Counted from the stretch's first letter, positions 7,045 through 13,663 are shown. The stretch is 13,663 bases of DNA from DATAWZ01 sp036266975 (GCA_036266975.1 DATAWZ010000149.1:1-13663), one strand, 5' to 3'. Numbers and translations: made by a program. The notes: a model not told the origin generated them from the sequence alone.

Positions 7045-7605
7045 GTGCCGCCGAGCGCCGCGCAGAGTCCGCCCCGCAACGCTCTGGAGATGGAGGTGAT
7101 CGCCGGTCTGGGCGCCGGCGCCACGATCCTCGTCGAGGACGAGATCGTCCTCGGCCGCCAGACGGGAGGCGCCGGCCAGTTTCCCGACGCCGAGATGTCG
7201 CGGATGCACGCGCGGATCGCGCGCGAGGCGGCCGGTGACTACGGGATCGAGGATCTCGGCTCCTCCAATGGCACGTTCGTGAACGGGCTGCGCATCTCGG
7301 CCCCCACGCTGCTGTCGGTCGGCGACTCGATCGAGCTCGGCGCGACCGCGCTGGTCGTGCGCGGCCTGCCCAGCGAGGCCGTTGAAGGGGTTAAAGAGCA
7401 GGGCGTCGAGGAACCCACGGCGGCGGTGGCTCCTTCGAGCGCTGCGACGACCGGACCGTCGGCGGCGCCGGTCCCACCGACGCTCGCCCTGCGGCTGGAG
7501 GTCGACTTCGCGGCCTGCCGCGCGAGCGTCGCCCTCGACGACGGCGGCGACGTCGTGACCATGACCTTCGTCGACGGCCGCTGGCAGGCCGCGCCGCCGA
7601 GCTGA
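7045..7605 (+). CDS. FHA-domain protein
   Basis: From the GTG at 7045 this is a 186-residue protein. Residues about 15-110 form a forkhead-associated domain, a phosphothreonine-binding module, with GR at 37-38, SRMH at 52-55 and GSSNGTFVNG at 72-81. An Ala/Pro/Thr-rich linker follows (about 120-150), then a short unrecognised C-terminal piece (LALRLEVDFAACRASVALDD, about 151-186). FHA proteins usually read out Ser/Thr kinase phosphorylation, and two such kinases lie 4-6 kb to the right. The start is uncertain: GTG 7045 is supported by the leaderless-type -10 box, and ATG 7090 immediately before the domain is the alternative. The cyclase homologue follows 16 nt downstream, so the two are probably co-transcribed. 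Confidence 0.85.
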   Translation: MPPSAAQSPPRNALEMEVIAGLGAGATILVEDEIVLGRQTGGAGQFPDAEMSRMHARIAREAAGDYGIEDLGSSNGTFVNGLRISAPTLLSVGDSIELGATALVVRGLPSEAVEGVKEQGVEEPTAAVAPSSAATTGPSAAPVPPTLALRLEVDFAACRASVALDDGGDVVTMTFVDGRWQAAPPS

Positions 7606-7621
7606 CAGGCGAGACGAGGCG

Positions 7622-8239
7622 ATGGAGGAGGGACGCGACCAACCGCTCGTCGAGGTCTCGGGGCTGACCTCGATCGACGCGATCGCCTCCGCGCTCGGGG
7701 ACGTCCAGCCCGACCTGGGCGAGATGAGCTCACCGGACGGGGCGCTGACGCTGATGCTCTGCGACATCGAGGACGCCGCGGCGATCCGGGCCGAGCTCGG
7801 CGAGGGCGCCGCCGCGGGCCTGCTGCGCGACCACCGCCTGCTCGTCGCGCGGATCGTCGAGCTGCACGCCGGGCGGATCGTCAAGGAGCACGACGACGGG
7901 TTCATGATCTCCTTCCAGAGCGCGCACGGGGGGCTGCGCTGCGCGCTTGACCTGCAACGCTCGCTCGCGGGCCGGACGGTCGGTGCCAACCAGCGGCCGC
8001 TGCTGATCCGCGTCGGCCTGCACAGCGGCTTCGTGATCGCGGGTGGCAACGACTTCTTCGGGCGCAACGTCGTGCTCGCCGCTCGCATCGCCGGCCGCGC
8101 CCAAGGCGGGGAGATCCTCGTCTCCGCGGCGCTGAAGAGCTACACCGAGACCGATCCGACGTTCCTATTCCAGGCCCGCGGGGAGCATCACTTCAAGGGC
8201 GTGCTCGGCGAGCACGAGTTGTACTCGGTCAGCGGCTGA
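7622..8239 (+). CDS. Class III adenylate/guanylate cyclase-homology domain protein, probably degenerate
   Basis: This is a 205-residue soluble protein built mainly of one class III nucleotide cyclase homology domain (about 40-203). Metal-binding Asp candidates are Asp48 (LCDIED) and Asp92 (KEHDDGFMISF); substrate-position residues Lys88 and Asp144 (NDFFG) are in place; Arg155 (VVLAARIA) matches the transition-state arginine. The Asn four residues before that Arg in active cyclases is Val151 here. Activity is therefore doubtful, and nucleotide binding or a partner role is possible. There is no membrane segment or sensor domain. It follows the FHA gene by 16 nt, suggesting a signalling pair. 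I chose the ATG at 7622; only a weak GAGG precedes it. The assignment to the fold is firm; the function is inference. Confidence 0.82.
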   Translation: MEEGRDQPLVEVSGLTSIDAIASALGDVQPDLGEMSSPDGALTLMLCDIEDAAAIRAELGEGAAAGLLRDHRLLVARIVELHAGRIVKEHDDGFMISFQSAHGGLRCALDLQRSLAGRTVGANQRPLLIRVGLHSGFVIAGGNDFFGRNVVLAARIAGRAQGGEILVSAALKSYTETDPTFLFQARGEHHFKGVLGEHELYSVSG

Positions 8240-8295
8240 GATCGCTCGCCGCCTTGCGCGCGGCTCGGCCATCGGCGAACATGCGCGCGGGGGCG

Positions 8296-10371
8296 ATGGC
8301 GCGGAACCTCTACATCACGGCCGTGGGGCCGGCGAGCGGCAAGGCGCTCGTCTCGCTGGGCTTCATGGAGATGCTCGCGGCTCGGGTCGAGCGCGTCGGG
8401 TTCTTCCGGCCGATCGTGCGCTCGCCCGACGAGCGCGATCCAGGCATCGAGCTCATGCGTGCCCGCTACGGCCTGGGGCCAACCTACGAGGAGATGCACG
8501 GCCTCACCGCCGAGGCGGCGACGGCCCTGATTGCCGGTGGCGCCGCCGAGGAGCTGGACAAGCGCGTGCTGGCTGCCTACCGGGCGCTCGAGCGGCGCTG
8601 CGACTTCGTCGTGTGCGAGGGGACCGACTACGTCGGCCCCAGCTCGGCGCTCGACTTCGAGCTCAACGCGAACCTCGCCAACCAGCTCGGCTGCCCCGTG
8701 CTGGTGGTCGTCAACGGCTCGGCCAGCGCAGACATCGTCGAGGACGTCCGCCTCGCGCGCGAGTCGCTCGAGCACCGCACGTGCGAGCTGTTCGGGGTGA
8801 TCGTCAACCGGGTGGCGCCGGCGGACGTCGATGCGATCGAGGCCCGGCTCGCGCCGCACACCGGCGAGGAGTGGGTCTACGTCATCCCGGAGGACCCCGA
8901 GCTTGCCCGCCCGAGCGTCGCCGAGATCCAGGCCGCGCTCGGCGCGAGCCCGCTGCTCCCCGATGCGCAGGCGCCCGCCCGCGACGTCAGCGAGGTGCGC
9001 GTGGCGGCGATGAGCGCCGAGCACTTCGTGCAGGAGCTCGTCGACGACACCCTGGTGATCGTGCCCGGCGACCGGGCGGACATCGTCATCGCCTGCCTGG
9101 CGTGCACCGTCTCGCCCGGCTTCCCGAGCGTCGCCGGGATCGTCCTGACCGGCGGCTACGAGCTCGCCCCGGCCGTCCGGCGCCTGCTCGCTGACGCGCC
9201 GTTCCCCGTCCTGGAGGTCACCGAGCGCACCCACCGCGTCGCCGCCGCGGTGCCGGCGGTGCGCCCGGTCCTGCGTGCCGGCGACGAGCGCAAGATCGCC
9301 AGCGCAATCGGCCTGTTCGAGCGCAGCGTCGACCGCACCGAGCTGCACATGCGCTTCGCCGTCAAGCGCCCGGCGCGGGTCACCCCGACGATGTTCGAAT
9401 ACGAGCTGCTCGAGCGGGCGACCGCCGCCCACCGGCGAATCGTGCTCCCAGAGGGCGAGGACGACCGCGTGCTGCGCGCCGCCGACATCCTGCTGCGGCG
9501 CGGTGTCGTCGCGCTCACGATCCTCGGCGCGCCCGACGCGGTGCGGGCCCGCGCCGCGACGCTCGGCCTCGACCTCGCGGCCGCCGAGCTGATCGACCCG
9601 GCGTGCTCCCCCGAACGGGAGCGCTACGCGGGCATCTACCACGAGTTGCGAAAGCACAAGGGGATGACCGAGGAGCTCGCGTCCGACACGCTCGCCGACC
9701 CGACCTACTACGGCACGATGATGGTCCACGTGGGGGCCGTCGACGGCATGGTCTCCGGCGCCGCGCACACGACCGGCGACACGATCCGCCCGGCATTCGA
9801 GTTCATCCGTGCGCGGCCGGGCGTCTCAGTCGTCTCGAGCGTGTTCTTCATGTGCCTGCCCGACCGCGTGCTCGTCTACGGCGACTGCGCCGTGAACCCC
9901 AAGCCCGACTCGGCCGCACTGGCCGACATCGCCATCAGCTCCGCCGAGACGGCCAGCGTGTTCGGGATCGAGCCGCGGATCGCGATGCTCTCCTACGCGA
10001 CGGGCGACTCGGCGAGTGGTGCCCAGGTCGACGCGGTGCGCGAGGCCACCGAGCGCGTGCGCAGCACCCGGGCGGACCTGAAGGTCGAGGGCCCGATCCA
10101 GTACGACGCCGCCGTGGACGCGGCGGTGGCCGAGCTCAAGCTCCCGGGCAGCGAGGTCGCCGGCCAGGCCACCGTGTTCATCTTCCCGGACCTCGACACG
10201 GGCAACGTCGCCTACAAGGCGGTCCAGCGCTCCTCGGGCGCGGTCGCCATCGGGCCGGTGCTGCAGGGCCTGCGCAAGCCGGTCAACGACCTGAGCCGCG
10301 GCTGCACGGTGACCGACGTGGTCAACACCGTCGCAATCACGGCCATTCAGGGCGAGGGTGAGATGCGATGA
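8296..10371 (+). CDS. pta: Phosphate acetyltransferase, three-domain form
   Basis: The protein has 691 residues and interconverts acetyl-CoA plus phosphate with acetyl phosphate plus CoA in the cytoplasm. Residues 1-225 are a BioD/P-loop-like N-terminal domain (GPASGKA at 11-17). Residues about 230-345 match the DRTGG regulatory domain (VPGDRADIVIACL, GIVLTGGYEL). About 365-688 is the PTA catalytic domain (LPEGEDDRVLRAA, VDGMVSGAAHTTGDT, SYATGDSASG, VEGPIQYD, FPDLDTGN). Length and order match the long Pta form of enterobacteria and actinobacteria. I chose ATG 8296 because MARNLYIT aligns with the usual Pta N-terminus; ATG 8281 in frame is an alternative. Unusually, acetate kinase does not follow; a small FMN-barrel gene does. 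Acetyl-CoA supply would suit the nearby biosynthetic operon, but that link is only positional. Confidence 0.93.
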   Translation: MARNLYITAVGPASGKALVSLGFMEMLAARVERVGFFRPIVRSPDERDPGIELMRARYGLGPTYEEMHGLTAEAATALIAGGAAEELDKRVLAAYRALERRCDFVVCEGTDYVGPSSALDFELNANLANQLGCPVLVVVNGSASADIVEDVRLARESLEHRTCELFGVIVNRVAPADVDAIEARLAPHTGEEWVYVIPEDPELARPSVAEIQAALGASPLLPDAQAPARDVSEVRVAAMSAEHFVQELVDDTLVIVPGDRADIVIACLACTVSPGFPSVAGIVLTGGYELAPAVRRLLADAPFPVLEVTERTHRVAAAVPAVRPVLRAGDERKIASAIGLFERSVDRTELHMRFAVKRPARVTPTMFEYELLERATAAHRRIVLPEGEDDRVLRAADILLRRGVVALTILGAPDAVRARAATLGLDLAAAELIDPACSPERERYAGIYHELRKHKGMTEELASDTLADPTYYGTMMVHVGAVDGMVSGAAHTTGDTIRPAFEFIRARPGVSVVSSVFFMCLPDRVLVYGDCAVNPKPDSAALADIAISSAETASVFGIEPRIAMLSYATGDSASGAQVDAVREATERVRSTRADLKVEGPIQYDAAVDAAVAELKLPGSEVAGQATVFIFPDLDTGNVAYKAVQRSSGAVAIGPVLQGLRKPVNDLSRGCTVTDVVNTVAITAIQGEGEMR

Positions 10372-10469
10372 TCCCGCCCACGACCGTACACATCGGACCT
10401 CAAAGCGGCCCGTGCCGACGTCACTGGAATCTCAGACCCCGCACCACGACTCGCAAAGGACAACGATGA
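10368..10469 (+). CDS. Possible 33-residue ORF bridging pta and the next gene
   Basis: An ATG inside the pta stop (ATGA, 10368-10371) opens a 33-codon frame (MIPPTTVHIG...) that ends in a TGA overlapping the next gene's ATG (ATGA, 10466-10469). The predicted peptide is basic and Pro/Thr/Arg-rich, with no recognised similarity and no resemblance to an acetate kinase N-terminus. Overlaps at both ends fit translational coupling, but a frame this short could arise by chance in a 94-nt spacer. I give it low weight. Confidence 0.2.
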   Translation: MIPPTTVHIGPQSGPCRRHWNLRPRTTTRKGQR

Positions 10470-10939
10470 CGATCGAACTCCCGGACCACATCGCCGGCTA
10501 CATCAGCTCCCAGGGGACACTCACGCTCGCGACCGCCTCTCCGGACGCGCAGCCCCACGCGAGCACCTTCCTGTACGTCAACGACGGGACCGACCTGTTC
10601 TTCTGGACCCGCACGGGGACGACCACGGTGCGCCACCTCGACGAGAACCCACGGGTTTCGTTCGCGATCGATCGCTACGACTCGGACCTTCGCCACAGCC
10701 AGGGGGTGCAGGGCACCGGTCAGGCCTCGCCGGTGGTGGTCGGCGAGGACATCGCCCGCGTGGCCATGATGTTCGGGGACAAGTTTCCCGAGCTCTCGCC
10801 CGGCGCGACCACCACCATCATGTTCTTCAAGGTCACCCCCGACATGCTCTCCTACATCGACAACAGCGGCACGGCCTCCCAGATCCAGGGGGAGGAGTTC
10901 GGCGCCGAGTTCCACAAGGACTTCCGGGCCACCGCCTGA
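10466..10939 (+). CDS. Pyridoxamine 5'-phosphate oxidase-like FMN-binding split-barrel protein
   Basis: This is a 157-residue small barrel protein. The N-terminal part (IAGYISSQGTLTLATASPDAQPHASTFLYV, given in pieces: strand LTLATAS at about 18-24, then PHASTFLYV at 30-38) and the strand LFFWTRTGTTTVRHLDENPRVSF (about 44-66) have the layout of the PNPOx-like split barrel, where a backbone/Arg cluster binds flavin phosphate. Such proteins include F420- or FMN-dependent oxidoreductases and general stress proteins; the substrate cannot be told here, and it is too short and divergent to call true PdxH. The start is supported by AAAGGA at 10455-10460, 5 nt before ATG. It may be co-transcribed with pta. 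No membrane or signal sequence is seen. Confidence 0.75.
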   Translation: MTIELPDHIAGYISSQGTLTLATASPDAQPHASTFLYVNDGTDLFFWTRTGTTTVRHLDENPRVSFAIDRYDSDLRHSQGVQGTGQASPVVVGEDIARVAMMFGDKFPELSPGATTTIMFFKVTPDMLSYIDNSGTASQIQGEEFGAEFHKDFRATA

Positions 10940-11012
10940 TCGGTCGGCCGGTGCTGCTTGGCTCGACACGGAGATGAAGCGACCGGATTGCTGAAGCCGC
11001 AACCGGGAGACA

Positions 11013-11046
11013 CGCGGTCCAGGCCGGGATGCCCCTCTGGGCCGCG
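11013..11046. terminator. Candidate bidirectional hairpin between convergent genes
   Basis: CGCGGTCCAG (11013-11022) can pair with CTGGGCCGCG (11037-11046) as a 10-bp stem with one G-U wobble on one strand and a 14-nt loop. It sits just past the minus-strand kinase stop (11049) and about 75 bases after the plus-strand gene stop. There is no U-tract, so it would be a GC-rich actinobacterial-type terminator at best. Confidence 0.4.
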
Positions 11047-11048
11047 GT

Positions 11049-11903
11049 CTACGACGCGTGCAGGCCGGCCGCTCGATAGAGCGACGCGGCGTATTCGCTC
11101 GCGCTCTGGGGGCGGCTGGCCGGATCCTTCTCGAGCGCCTTCAGCACGGCGGCGCCGAGGCCGGCCGGCACGTCCGAGAGCGCGGCCGTCGGGTCCGGTG
11201 GCTCGTCCTGGAGCTGGGCCCAGAGCACGCGCATGCCCTTCTTCTCGGCGAACGGCGGCTGGCCGCTCAGGCACTCGCACATCACGCAGCCCAGCGCGTA
11301 CACGTCGGTCGCCGCGGTGACGTCCTCGCCCCGAATCTGCTCGGGGGCCATGTAGTCGAGCGAGCCGAGCGCCTGGCCCGGGCGAGTGAGCACCGTGCCG
11401 TCGTTGTCCTTGGCCAGGCCGAAGTCGGTGATGTAGGCGATCCCGCCCTCTTCGAGCAGCACGTTGCCGGGCTTCACGTCGCGGTGGACCATGCCCCCGG
11501 CGTACAGGGCGTCGAGGCCCTGCGCGACCTGGGCGCAGATGTCCAGGGCGTCGGCGTACGGCAGCCGGCTCTCGCGGCGCAGCCGCTGCTCGAGAGATTC
11601 TCCCCGGATGAAGCGCTGCGCCAGGTAGGGGACGCCCTCGTGCTCACCGGTGTCGAGCACCGGGACCACGTGCGGGTTCTGCACCTCCTGCGCGATGCGC
11701 GCCTCGCGCTCGAAGCGCTTGCGGAACACGCTGTCGCTGGCCAGGTCGTCGCGCACGAGCTTCAGCGCGACCTGCACGCCATCGTCGCCCTGCGCGAGGT
11801 AGACCCGGCCCATTCCCCCCACCCCCAGGACCGATTGGACGTGGTAGCGCCCCACGTCGGTCCCCACGAGCGGGTCGTCACCCTCCCCCATCGAATCGCC
11901 CAT
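11049..11903 (-). CDS. Soluble serine/threonine protein kinase (Hanks type)
   Basis: The protein has 284 residues, almost entirely kinase domain (about 20-276). The Gly loop is GVGGMG (27-32), the ATP-binding Lys is Lys48 (VALKLV), the catalytic loop is HRDVKPGN (140-147), DFG is at 160-162 and APE at 186-188. The activation segment between them contains Thr residues (170, 173). There is no transmembrane helix, PASTA or other sensor domain, unlike PknB-type kinases, so it is probably cytosolic and controlled by partners. I chose the ATG at 11903 over an upstream in-frame GTG (11912) because a TACAGT box ends 7 nt before this ATG while the GTG overlaps the box. A Cys cluster (206, 209, 211) near the start of helix F is unusual but of unknown meaning. 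FHA protein and second kinase nearby suggest a phospho-signalling neighbourhood. Confidence 0.92.
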   Translation of the reverse strand: MGDSMGEGDDPLVGTDVGRYHVQSVLGVGGMGRVYLAQGDDGVQVALKLVRDDLASDSVFRKRFEREARIAQEVQNPHVVPVLDTGEHEGVPYLAQRFIRGESLEQRLRRESRLPYADALDICAQVAQGLDALYAGGMVHRDVKPGNVLLEEGGIAYITDFGLAKDNDGTVLTRPGQALGSLDYMAPEQIRGEDVTAATDVYALGCVMCECLSGQPPFAEKKGMRVLWAQLQDEPPDPTAALSDVPAGLGAAVLKALEKDPASRPQSASEYAASLYRAAGLHAS

Positions 11904-11910
11904 GTGCGGC

Positions 11911-11916
11911 ACTGTA
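11911..11916 (-). promoter_or_regulatory. Candidate -10 box for a leaderless kinase transcript
   Basis: The minus strand reads TACAGT, then seven bases, then the kinase ATG at 11903, placing the start site at or next to the A of ATG. A weak -35 candidate CTGGCA lies at 11936-11941, 19 bases upstream. Confidence 0.45.
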
Positions 11917-11934
11917 CCTTGCGACGCGCATCCA

Positions 11935-11964
11935 ATGCCAGTCGGCGGTGTTCTCGCTTATGAT
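11935..11964 (+). promoter_or_regulatory. Candidate promoter of the secreted-protein/kinase operon
   Basis: TATGAT at 11959-11964 matches the -10 consensus at 5 of 6 positions, with ATGCCA (4 of 6) 18 bases upstream at 11935-11940. Transcription would start near 11971, leaving about 28 nt with a GGGGG ribosome site before the ATG at 11999. The -35 region overlaps that of the divergent kinase. Confidence 0.45.
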
Positions 11965-11998
11965 CAACCGGTTGCCACGCCCATCTCTTGGGGGTCTG

Positions 11999-12916
11999 AT
12001 GCGTTCGTCCTTCGGTCATCGTCGGTCACGGCTCCGGGTGCCTGCGGCGCTCGGAGCTGCGCTGGGTCTGCTGCTGGCCGCGCTGCCGGCCGCCGCGCAG
12101 GCTCCCTCCGCGTGCGGCAACACGGCTGTGCCGTGCAACGACAACTACCTCGCCTCCTACGACCTGAACGGGCAAAGCCCCAAGGACCCGCTCAACTCGA
12201 CCGACACCCTGGTCGACAAGGAGAACCTCGCCGACGCGACCACCCAGACCGACATCTTCAGCCCGCCGAACAGCGGCGGTCCGGCCGAGGTCACCGGCTG
12301 CGCAGGCCAGCCCGAGGAGCACACCGTCTGGTACGACTTCTATCCGCAGGCCAACGGCCTCGTGCAGGTCCAGACCTCGGCGACGTTCGGCACGGTCATC
12401 GCGATGATGCCGTTCAACACCAGCACGCTGCAGCCCGACACCAGCGCGCGCACCTGCAAGGTCAACGCGGTGGCCAACGCGCAGACCTACCAGGCGTACG
12501 TCAAGCCCGGCACCGCCTACACGATCCAGGTCGGGAGCGAAGGCGCGGCGGCGGGCCCGGTCGAGATGAAGTTCGACTACTACATCACGGCCAAGGTGAC
12601 CGCCAGCGCGACGCTCGAGGCCGTCCCGCTGTCCACCGGGGTCAAGCTGGTCGGACTCACCGTCCAGGCCTCCAAGGGGTCGAGCGTCCGCGTGGCGTGC
12701 ACCCGCGGTTGCCGAGCGCAGACCAAGCACGGCGCGTCGGTATCCTTTCCGTCGCTGAAGGGTGACCGGCTCGCGGCCGGTGCGACGGTGAAGATCTTCG
12801 TCACCAAGAAGAACGCCACGGGCGCGTACATCGCGTACAAGATCAAGCGCGGCAACTTCTCGAAGTCGCAGTCGTGCCTGAGCCCGGGCACCACCAAGGT
12901 CGAGGCCTGTCCATGA
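11999..12916 (+). CDS. Secreted protein of unknown function
   Basis: The protein has 305 residues. The N-terminus is a classical export signal: Arg-rich n-region (MRSSFGHRRSRLR), hydrophobic core at about 14-31 and an AAAQA cleavage region at about 31-35. The mature part (about 36-195) has paired Cys (39 and 46, 101 and 153) and short beta-strand-like segments, including EEHTVWYDFYPQANGLVQVQ (107-126), which resembles extracellular bacterial beta-sandwich domains. The C-terminal part (about 205-305) contains Cys234/Cys238 and ends KRGNFSKSQSCLSPGTTKVEAC, a tail I associate with secreted proteins of Solirubrobacterales. ATG 11999 was preferred over frames further upstream because it gives a clean signal peptide and follows a G-rich ribosome site. 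No enzyme motif is seen. It begins an operon with a membrane protein and a kinase, so an extracellular sensing role is possible. Confidence 0.8.
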   Translation: MRSSFGHRRSRLRVPAALGAALGLLLAALPAAAQAPSACGNTAVPCNDNYLASYDLNGQSPKDPLNSTDTLVDKENLADATTQTDIFSPPNSGGPAEVTGCAGQPEEHTVWYDFYPQANGLVQVQTSATFGTVIAMMPFNTSTLQPDTSARTCKVNAVANAQTYQAYVKPGTAYTIQVGSEGAAAGPVEMKFDYYITAKVTASATLEAVPLSTGVKLVGLTVQASKGSSVRVACTRGCRAQTKHGASVSFPSLKGDRLAAGATVKIFVTKKNATGAYIAYKIKRGNFSKSQSCLSPGTTKVEACP

Positions 12917-13344
12917 GCGCACCCGCCGCCACCCAGTCCCGCCCCAGCGCCGACCGGCTGCGCCTCGGGTCTCCGCTGGCCATCGTGCTGATCGTCGTCG
13001 TCGCCGCCGCGGCGTTCGGAATCGCCTTCGCGATCCGCCACTCCGGCTCCTCGAGTTCCACGTCGGCACCGGTGCCCGCGGCGGTGACGCTCGCGCCGAG
13101 CGCGGCGCGCGTGAGCACCGTCACCTCCTCCGGTGGCGCCCTGCCGGCGATGCGCCGCCCGCCGGTGGTCCGGCACGTGGTGCGCACCGCGCCGGTCACG
13201 CAGGCGCCGGTCACTGCGGTGACGCAAGCGCCGGTCACGCAGGCGCCGGTCACTCCCGTGACGCAGGCGCCCGCGCCGTCCACGCCCTCGGCTCCCTCCG
13301 GTGGTGGAGGAGGCGGCGGCGGCTCGCCCGTCCTCGTGGGCTGA
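12913..13344 (+). CDS. Single-pass membrane protein with Pro/Thr/Gln repeats and a Gly tract
   Basis: The protein has 143 residues: a short cytoplasmic N-terminus (1-20), one transmembrane helix (about 21-41, PLAIVLIVVVAAAAFGIAFA), then a low-complexity external part. The latter holds Ser/Thr/Ala/Pro sequence, a double APVTQAPVTAVTQ-like repeat (93-118) and a run of eight Gly near the end (130-137). No enzymatic domain is recognised; composition suggests an extended stalk or wall-spanning segment. Its ATG overlaps the upstream stop as ATGA, so it is probably made together with the secreted protein, and the kinase start follows 16 nt later. Because the kinase in view begins without a membrane anchor, this protein could be part of its sensing apparatus, but that is speculation. 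Confidence 0.75.
   Translation: MSAPAATQSRPSADRLRLGSPLAIVLIVVVAAAAFGIAFAIRHSGSSSSTSAPVPAAVTLAPSAARVSTVTSSGGALPAMRRPPVVRHVVRTAPVTQAPVTAVTQAPVTQAPVTPVTQAPAPSTPSAPSGGGGGGGGSPVLVG
13189..13266 (+). repeat. Two tandem 39-bp coding repeats
   Basis: Units 13189-13227 and 13228-13266 differ at only three positions, and each contains an internal near-duplication (GCGCCGGTCACG then GCGCCGGTCACT). They encode two 13-residue APVTQAPVT[A/P]VTQ units in the external part of the membrane protein. Being a multiple of three, copy number can change without frameshift. Confidence 0.85.
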
Positions 13345-13360
13345 CGCCGCGCCGGGCACT

Positions 13361-13663
13361 ATGGGGGCGCTCAACAACGGAGAGGTGCTCGCCGGTTACC
13401 GGATCGACGGAGTCCTGGGCGAGGGCGGCATGGGCACCGTCTACCGGGCCACGCAGCTCTCGCTCGACCGGCTGATCGCGCTGAAGGTCCTGATCGCCGA
13501 GCTGTCCGAGGACCCGGGGTTCCGCGAGCGCTTCCGCCGCGAGGGGCTGCTGCAGGCCGCCATGGACCATCCCCACATCGTCACGGTCTACGAGGCCGGC
13601 GAGACCGAGCAGGGGCTGTTCCTGGCCATGCGCCTGATCGAGGGCTCGACGCTGAAGTCGATG
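13361..13663 (+). CDS. Serine/threonine protein kinase, N-terminal part (runs off window)
   Basis: 101 codons are seen to the right edge without a stop. The N-lobe of a Hanks-type kinase is clear: AGYRIDGVLGEGGMGTVYRA (11-30) with Gly loop GEGGMG (20-25), ATP-binding Lys42 in ALKVL, the alpha-C Glu62 in RFRREGLL, and HPHIVTVYEAGE (70-81) leading into the hinge AMRLIEGSTL (89-98). The catalytic loop and anything C-terminal, such as a membrane helix or sensor domain, are outside the window. The ATG at 13361 has only a weak GGG upstream and follows the membrane-protein stop by 16 nt, so it is likely the third gene of that operon. It is distinct in sequence from the minus-strand kinase at 11049-11903. 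Confidence 0.9.
   Translation, partial: MGALNNGEVLAGYRIDGVLGEGGMGTVYRATQLSLDRLIALKVLIAELSEDPGFRERFRREGLLQAAMDHPHIVTVYEAGETEQGLFLAMRLIEGSTLKSM

Noticed and set aside
8188..9768. Minus-strand 526-codon frame opposite pta
   Set aside because: Low-complexity His/Arg/Gly-rich translation with no motif, antisense to a full-length Pta with all domains.
10368..10465. Remnant of acetate kinase after pta
   Set aside because: The translation lacks the expected N-terminal NCGSSSLK-like motif of acetate kinase, and no frame in the 94-nt spacer resembles it.
11904..11912. GTG at 11912 as the start of the minus-strand kinase
   Set aside because: It overlaps the TACAGT -10 box, so it would not be transcribed from that promoter; the ATG at 11903 is correctly spaced.
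11058..11963. Plus-strand 301-codon frame opposite the kinase
   Set aside because: It is antisense to a complete Hanks-type kinase and has no recognisable features.
13189..13275. Direct repeats as a possible CRISPR array or attachment site
   Set aside because: Units are contiguous without spacers, a multiple of three long, and encode an in-frame peptide repeat.

Overview
The window is very GC-rich, uses GTG as well as ATG starts, and has short Shine-Dalgarno sites and at least two apparently leaderless promoters. Together with serine/threonine kinases, an FHA protein and a secreted protein whose C-terminus ends in a Cys-Leu-Ser-Pro-Gly type motif, this suggests an actinobacterium, plausibly Thermoleophilia (Solirubrobacterales-like). 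The lineage is inferred from style and recalled families, not from a marker gene. There is no RNA gene, insertion sequence or CRISPR array, and no gene-free stretch longer than about 150 bases.

Bases 1-6904, minus strand, form one tightly packed operon for a dissociated (type II) fatty-acid/polyketide-like assembly line. In transcription order it encodes a ketoreductase (FabG-like), a long acyl carrier protein, a hotdog dehydratase-like protein that keeps the Glu but not the His, a complete ketosynthase (Cys168/His309/Lys341/His346), a second hotdog protein that keeps the His but not the Glu, a ketosynthase-like protein with Cys replaced by Ala (KS-beta/chain-length-factor-like), and a two-domain protein that fuses an intact ketosynthase to a second ketosynthase fold lacking all four catalytic residues. 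The last gene runs off the left edge. Junctions are ATGA or TGATG overlaps or gaps of 19-31 nt. With a ketoreductase, a candidate heterodimeric dehydratase and no enoyl reductase in view, the simplest prediction is a polyunsaturated (polyene-like) acyl chain built on the carrier protein. This resembles highly reducing type II PKS systems such as ishigamide or aryl polyenes, but the gene set here (free KS/KS-beta pair plus a KS-KS fusion) is distinctive.

Bases 6905-7044 are a divergent promoter region. Rightward come an FHA-domain protein, a class III nucleotide-cyclase-homology protein that lacks the catalytic Asn, a three-domain phosphate acetyltransferase (Pta) with no acetate kinase after it, and a small FMN-split-barrel (pyridoxamine-phosphate-oxidase-like) protein. 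A possible 33-codon ORF bridges the last two with ATGA overlaps at both ends.

Bases 10940-11048 hold a hairpin between convergent genes. A compact soluble serine/threonine kinase follows on the minus strand. From a shared divergent promoter region, a plus-strand operon reads out a secreted protein, a single-pass membrane protein with a Pro/Thr/Gln repeat and a Gly tract, and the start of a second serine/threonine kinase that runs off the right edge. The right half is thus rich in phosphorylation/nucleotide signalling parts (FHA, cyclase homologue, two kinases). Any link from these to the biosynthetic operon is only by position.
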